Assembly (NCBI GenBank): GCA_038232415.1
Contig: JBBSHY010000001.1
Coordinates: 13,963-77,962, forward strand
Direction: 5' to 3'
Origin: JBBRXZ01 sp038232415
Lineage (GTDB): Bacteria > Patescibacteriota > Saccharimonadia > Saccharimonadales > UBA4665
DNA length: 64,000 bases
Below the pieces are notes generated by a model. It worked only from the letters and a program-made list of their open reading frames with translations. It did no database searches and was not told the DNA's origin. Made by a program: the position numbers and the translations under genes. Below, piece by piece: positions 61,787 through 64,000 of this stretch (position 1 is the first letter of the stretch; every line of letters starts with the position of its first letter).

Positions 61787-61815
61787 ACTTTAGCAAAGTA
61801 AAGTAACTTTGTCAA
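61787..61815 (-). promoter_or_regulatory. his operon promoter with internal inverted repeat
   Basis: TTGACA, exactly 17 nt, TAAAGT on the minus strand: a consensus -35 box. The inverted repeat CAAAGT-N6-ACTTTG (61794-61811) covers the spacer and part of the -35 box, an ideal position for a repressor. Upstream, a CTAGCTAG palindrome (61829-61836) and TGTTAACA (61845-61852) could be further sites; CTAG is the core of known TrpR operators. Confidence 0.65.
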
Positions 61816-61943
61816 GAAGAGTTGATTCTAGCTAGCGACCTGGGTGTTAACAGCGTTCCATTGATGGCGTTACATTTTGTGTTACAGCTGGAGCGCTGTA
61901 AAGTAAATTGTTCTTATGTTAATTTCTCTAAGTTTTCCCCTGT

Positions 61944-62192
61944 CTAGTCCCGTACTTTCAATCGCTGGGCCAGATCCATTATTTCTTTATTTCTATCCCG
62001 GTGTTCACGGACAACAATGTATTGCGAAGGCGGCAATTTGGAGTCTGTAGACCTGAGGTGCCATCTTTGTATACCGTACTTCTTGACCAATGACTTTAAC
62101 AATCGTTTATGCCGTTGGGTAGCAGATAATACCCTTAAGTCGAGTTTTGCCGACTGGTCAAATAATATTCCTTGAATCCTGTCGTTGTGCAT
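61944..62192 (-). CDS. Small basic protein of unknown function
   Basis: 82 residues, highly charged (many Arg, Lys and Asp), without membrane segment or signal. No family recognised; the pattern DLRVLSATQRHKRLLKSLVKKYGIQRWHLRS suggests helices that could bind nucleic acid. AGGGAG 5 nt before the ATG supports it. It follows the gene at 62202 by 9 nt and is probably the last gene of a three-gene unit starting at 63831. A 163-nt gap containing his control elements separates it from the his operon. Confidence 0.6.
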   Translation of the reverse strand: MHNDRIQGILFDQSAKLDLRVLSATQRHKRLLKSLVKKYGIQRWHLRSTDSKLPPSQYIVVREHRDRNKEIMDLAQRLKVRD

Positions 62193-62201
62193 GGTATCTC
62201 C

Positions 62202-62981
62202 CTAGGCTGCTTTAATAGCCGGTCTTATGTAATTACTACCTAACAAACCATTTGCATCATCGATGTCTAAGATGATATTTCCGTTCTGAAAAGTAGCGCT
62301 CGGTATAAATTTATCATTTTGCCCATCTTTAAGCAGTAAGACCCAGTGGCTGGCGGGAGTACTTTTAATCCCCTGCAATTCTGCGGCTACGAGCTCCTGC
62401 ACACCAAAGGCTCTACAGTCATATTGCTCGTAAAAGTAATCATCCTGGTCCATAACATTTTCTACCTTTTGGTCGAAAGCGGCATCAAAAACTAAAACAA
62501 ATGACCACACCTTTGTTTTACTCATATTTTTACGGATATTTTCATCTGCAAACTGAAATCGTGGAGTGCCTTTCTTACTAATTGCCTTCATGGCTGAATC
62601 CAGCGTTTTAAATGGCGGAACTGCTACAACATAAACCTTATCGCGTAAAGCGTCATTGAGATTTACAAGTTCCGTTTGCAGCTGGACTGCTTTTATTATT
62701 TTCTTGCGGAGCATGGAATATGACGGTATTGTGACGTTTAATTCCTTCCAAGTCGCTAAAAGCTTATTATAAATAATTAAAGCTGCGTCATTTGGGTCCG
62801 TCTTTTCATCGCCGCCGATTGGTCCGATATTTTTTTGTAATATATTAGATCGTTCGGAGTATAACTGTGTCAGCGCCTGATGCAAATCAGCAATCTGTTT
62901 GTCTAAATCGCCGACTCTAACAAGCTCCTCATATATCATGAGGCACACTATAAATAATATAAGTACTATTGTCAAGTACAT
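62202..62981 (-). CDS. Membrane-anchored protein of unknown function
   Basis: 259 residues. One N-terminal membrane helix (MYLTIVLILFIVCLMIYEEL), a probable coiled-coil (VGDLDKQIADLHQALTQLYSERSNIL), then a ~190-residue globular part with mixed alpha and beta sequence (VYVVAVPPFKTLDSAMKAIS ... WSFVLVFDAAFDQK). No family recognised. Whether the globular part is outside is unclear; the start MYLT without positive charge before the helix and EELVR after it favour an internal C-terminus. Second gene of a three-gene unit, 19 nt after the first. Confidence 0.65.
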   Translation of the reverse strand: MYLTIVLILFIVCLMIYEELVRVGDLDKQIADLHQALTQLYSERSNILQKNIGPIGGDEKTDPNDAALIIYNKLLATWKELNVTIPSYSMLRKKIIKAVQLQTELVNLNDALRDKVYVVAVPPFKTLDSAMKAISKKGTPRFQFADENIRKNMSKTKVWSFVLVFDAAFDQKVENVMDQDDYFYEQYDCRAFGVQELVAAELQGIKSTPASHWVLLLKDGQNDKFIPSATFQNGNIILDIDDANGLLGSNYIRPAIKAA

Positions 62982-63000
62982 GATGTAATAAAACGATAAG

Positions 63001-63831
63001 CTAGGCTGCCGGAGGAGGAGTTGGTGCCGGTTGTGGTGCTGGCTGTTGCGCAGGCTGCGGGGGAGGAGGTTGTGGCGCAGGGGGTTGTTGTGCAGCCTGG
63101 GGTGCAGGTGCGGGTGTAGGAGTAGGAGCGGGCGGGGACGGGCTGGGTTGCTGGGGTGGAGTTGCCGTCAGAGGAATAGTTGCCGCCGGATTTTTAGCAG
63201 GCGGCGCTGGAGGGATACTAGGTTTGACCGGGGCATGACCCTGCCCTGCAACTTGCTTGCTTGATCCTGCCTGTTCTGGCACGGCAGGTGCGGGAGGTTT
63301 GACCGCACAGGGCTGGTTTTTATCCAGAACATTTGCGGTTAAACTATTACAGGTTAAGTCAGGGCCTTTGGCAGGGTGCTCTATAACCTTCTGCTGTGCG
63401 GCTTGCGCATGGGGTCCGGCCTGGCTGCTATCCCCGTAAATTGAGGTGCCTAGAGAGGCGAGCACCGAGACTATAAAAGCTAACAAAAGCAGCTTGGCGG
63501 CACTGCCTATTCTTGGTTTTTTAAATAAGTTTTTTGCACTTAATTCAGCCTGTTTTTGTAAAAGCTCATTGGTAATTACCATACCCATCAGAGCTGCTCT
63601 TGTCTGGGCGGAATCTAAGCTTTGATTATTTAAAAAACTTTTAAGAACACCATATAGCCGGGGATTATCGGACTTTAATTTTCTGAAGCATTTAATTAAG
63701 TACTTTCTTTGATCGGCAGCCTGCAGGTGCCGGAGTACCAAAGCCGAACTCTCGTCACCAATAATTAATTTGGGTTGCGAATGCAGTAGCCCCTGCAGGG
63801 AAGCCAAACTCTTCTTCATACGTGCGATCAT
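63001..63831 (-). CDS. Membrane protein with long Pro/Ala/Gln-rich C-terminal tail
   Basis: 276 residues from the ATG at 63831 (an in-frame ATG at 63819 is equally possible; neither has a clear ribosome site). The first ~125 residues are helical and charged, probably cytoplasmic (SLASLQGLLHSQPKLIIGDESSALVLRHL...). A membrane helix follows (AAKLLLLAFIVSVLASLG), then ~135 residues of Pro-, Ala- and Gln-rich sequence that becomes nearly pure PAPQ/PTPPP at the end, resembling wall-spanning spacers. Two Cys (LTCNS, QPCAV) flank the start of that tail. Likely a surface-exposed stalk; function unknown. First gene of a three-gene unit. Confidence 0.65.
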   Translation of the reverse strand: MIARMKKSLASLQGLLHSQPKLIIGDESSALVLRHLQAADQRKYLIKCFRKLKSDNPRLYGVLKSFLNNQSLDSAQTRAALMGMVITNELLQKQAELSAKNLFKKPRIGSAAKLLLLAFIVSVLASLGTSIYGDSSQAGPHAQAAQQKVIEHPAKGPDLTCNSLTANVLDKNQPCAVKPPAPAVPEQAGSSKQVAGQGHAPVKPSIPPAPPAKNPAATIPLTATPPQQPSPSPPAPTPTPAPAPQAAQQPPAPQPPPPQPAQQPAPQPAPTPPPAA

Positions 63832-63879
63832 ACAAGAATAACAAATAATAATCAAGTCTTTATGTAATAATAAATATTC

Positions 63880-63946
63880 CTGTAAACAGACTTACTGGTC
63901 AGATGGTCGACCCACTAAACATCTAGCACACTTGTGTTTACTGTAG
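63880..63946. promoter_or_regulatory. Two half-sites resembling the pyrD/pyrF palindrome
   Basis: CCTGTAAACAG (63879-63889) and GTGTTTACTGTAG (63934-63946) resemble the arms of the pyrD/pyrF palindrome (CTGTTTACA / TGTAAACAG). They lie between two divergent genes at the right end of the window. The spacing (~45 nt) differs, so this may be coincidence. Confidence 0.25.
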
Positions 63947-63951
63947 CATGC

Positions 63952-63972
63952 GCAAAGCCGTCAAGGCTTTGC
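63952..63972. repeat. 8-bp hairpin near the right edge
   Basis: GCAAAGCC-GTCAA-GGCTTTGC perfect inverted repeat. No T-run follows on either strand, so it is not a clear terminator; it may lie in the leader of a gene starting at 63994. Confidence 0.35.
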
Positions 63973-63993
63973 AAGTATTCAATTGGAGTCATC

Positions 63994-64000
63994 ATGCTCA
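63994..64000 (+). CDS. Possible gene start running off the window
   Basis: ATG preceded by TTGGAG with a 5-nt gap, seven bases before the window end. Only two codons are visible, so nothing can be said about the product. Confidence 0.25.

Noticed and set aside
63031..63264. Plus-strand Arg/Trp/Gly-rich frame
   Set aside because: Complement of the Pro/Ala/Gln tail; such repeats give long open antisense frames.

Overview
The window is a compact, gene-dense bacterial chromosome segment using the standard code (TGA is a normal stop). No mobile element, CRISPR array or rRNA is visible. Several things suggest a member of the Patescibacteria/CPR, perhaps the Saccharibacteria (TM7) side. These are very short intergenic gaps, frequent ATGA start/stop overlaps, many genes whose -10 box lies only 6-8 nt before the ATG (predicted leaderless mRNAs), and Gram-positive-type envelope genes (sortase, PEGA protein, DUF3048 protein, MarP-like protease). 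That placement is inference from gene style, not a phylogeny. If it is right, the amount of de novo biosynthesis here is unusual for the group.

Layout. 1-1600: small membrane or secreted proteins of unknown role. 1600-3410: a probable DNA-damage module (UmuC, a UmuD-like protein and a 45-residue ORF upstream). 3697-8457: response regulator, PAS histidine kinase, DUF3048 protein and glutamyl-tRNA synthetase. 8495-12427: envelope genes (DUF4367 membrane protein, PEGA protein, sortase), then tRNA-Leu(CAA). 12627-16381: a ribokinase-fold protein, a HAD phosphatase, prolyl iminopeptidase, a frameshifted hydrolase and exonuclease III. 16431-18037: pyrH, folB, folE. 18061-20903: membrane-anchored Clp-type AAA+ ATPase, a membrane protein and tRNA-Ser(GGA). 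21001-26757: MacB-like ABC exporter, Nramp-type transporter, MarP-like protease, undecaprenyl-diphosphatase.

26793-61780 is a large block centred on PRPP. The supply side is zwf, pgl and prs. The consumers are pyrimidine genes (pyrD, pyrF, pyrE), a complete set for IMP and AMP synthesis (purF, D, N, L, M, K, E, C, B, H and purA), and a complete histidine operon led by a TrpR-like regulator (hisG, E, D, C, B, a HAD phosphatase, hisH, a hisA-hisF fusion, hisI). AICAR released by the HisF half is a PurH substrate, and PurH and PurN need formyl-tetrahydrofolate, which gives folE/folB a link. Other metabolic genes here are an argininosuccinate synthase carrying an extra C-terminal MGS-like domain, a cytosine-deaminase-like amidohydrolase, a TauE/SafE permease and a betaine-homocysteine-methyltransferase-like enzyme. 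61944-63831 holds three unrecognised genes, one with a long Pro/Ala/Gln tail.

The most notable observations are the HisA-HisF fusion, the ArgG-MGS fusion, a UmuD-like protein with Cys in place of the catalytic Lys, large palindromes at pyrD/pyrF and at a ribbon-helix-helix gene inside the purine region, an inverted repeat inside the his promoter, and the uniform leaderless promoter geometry.
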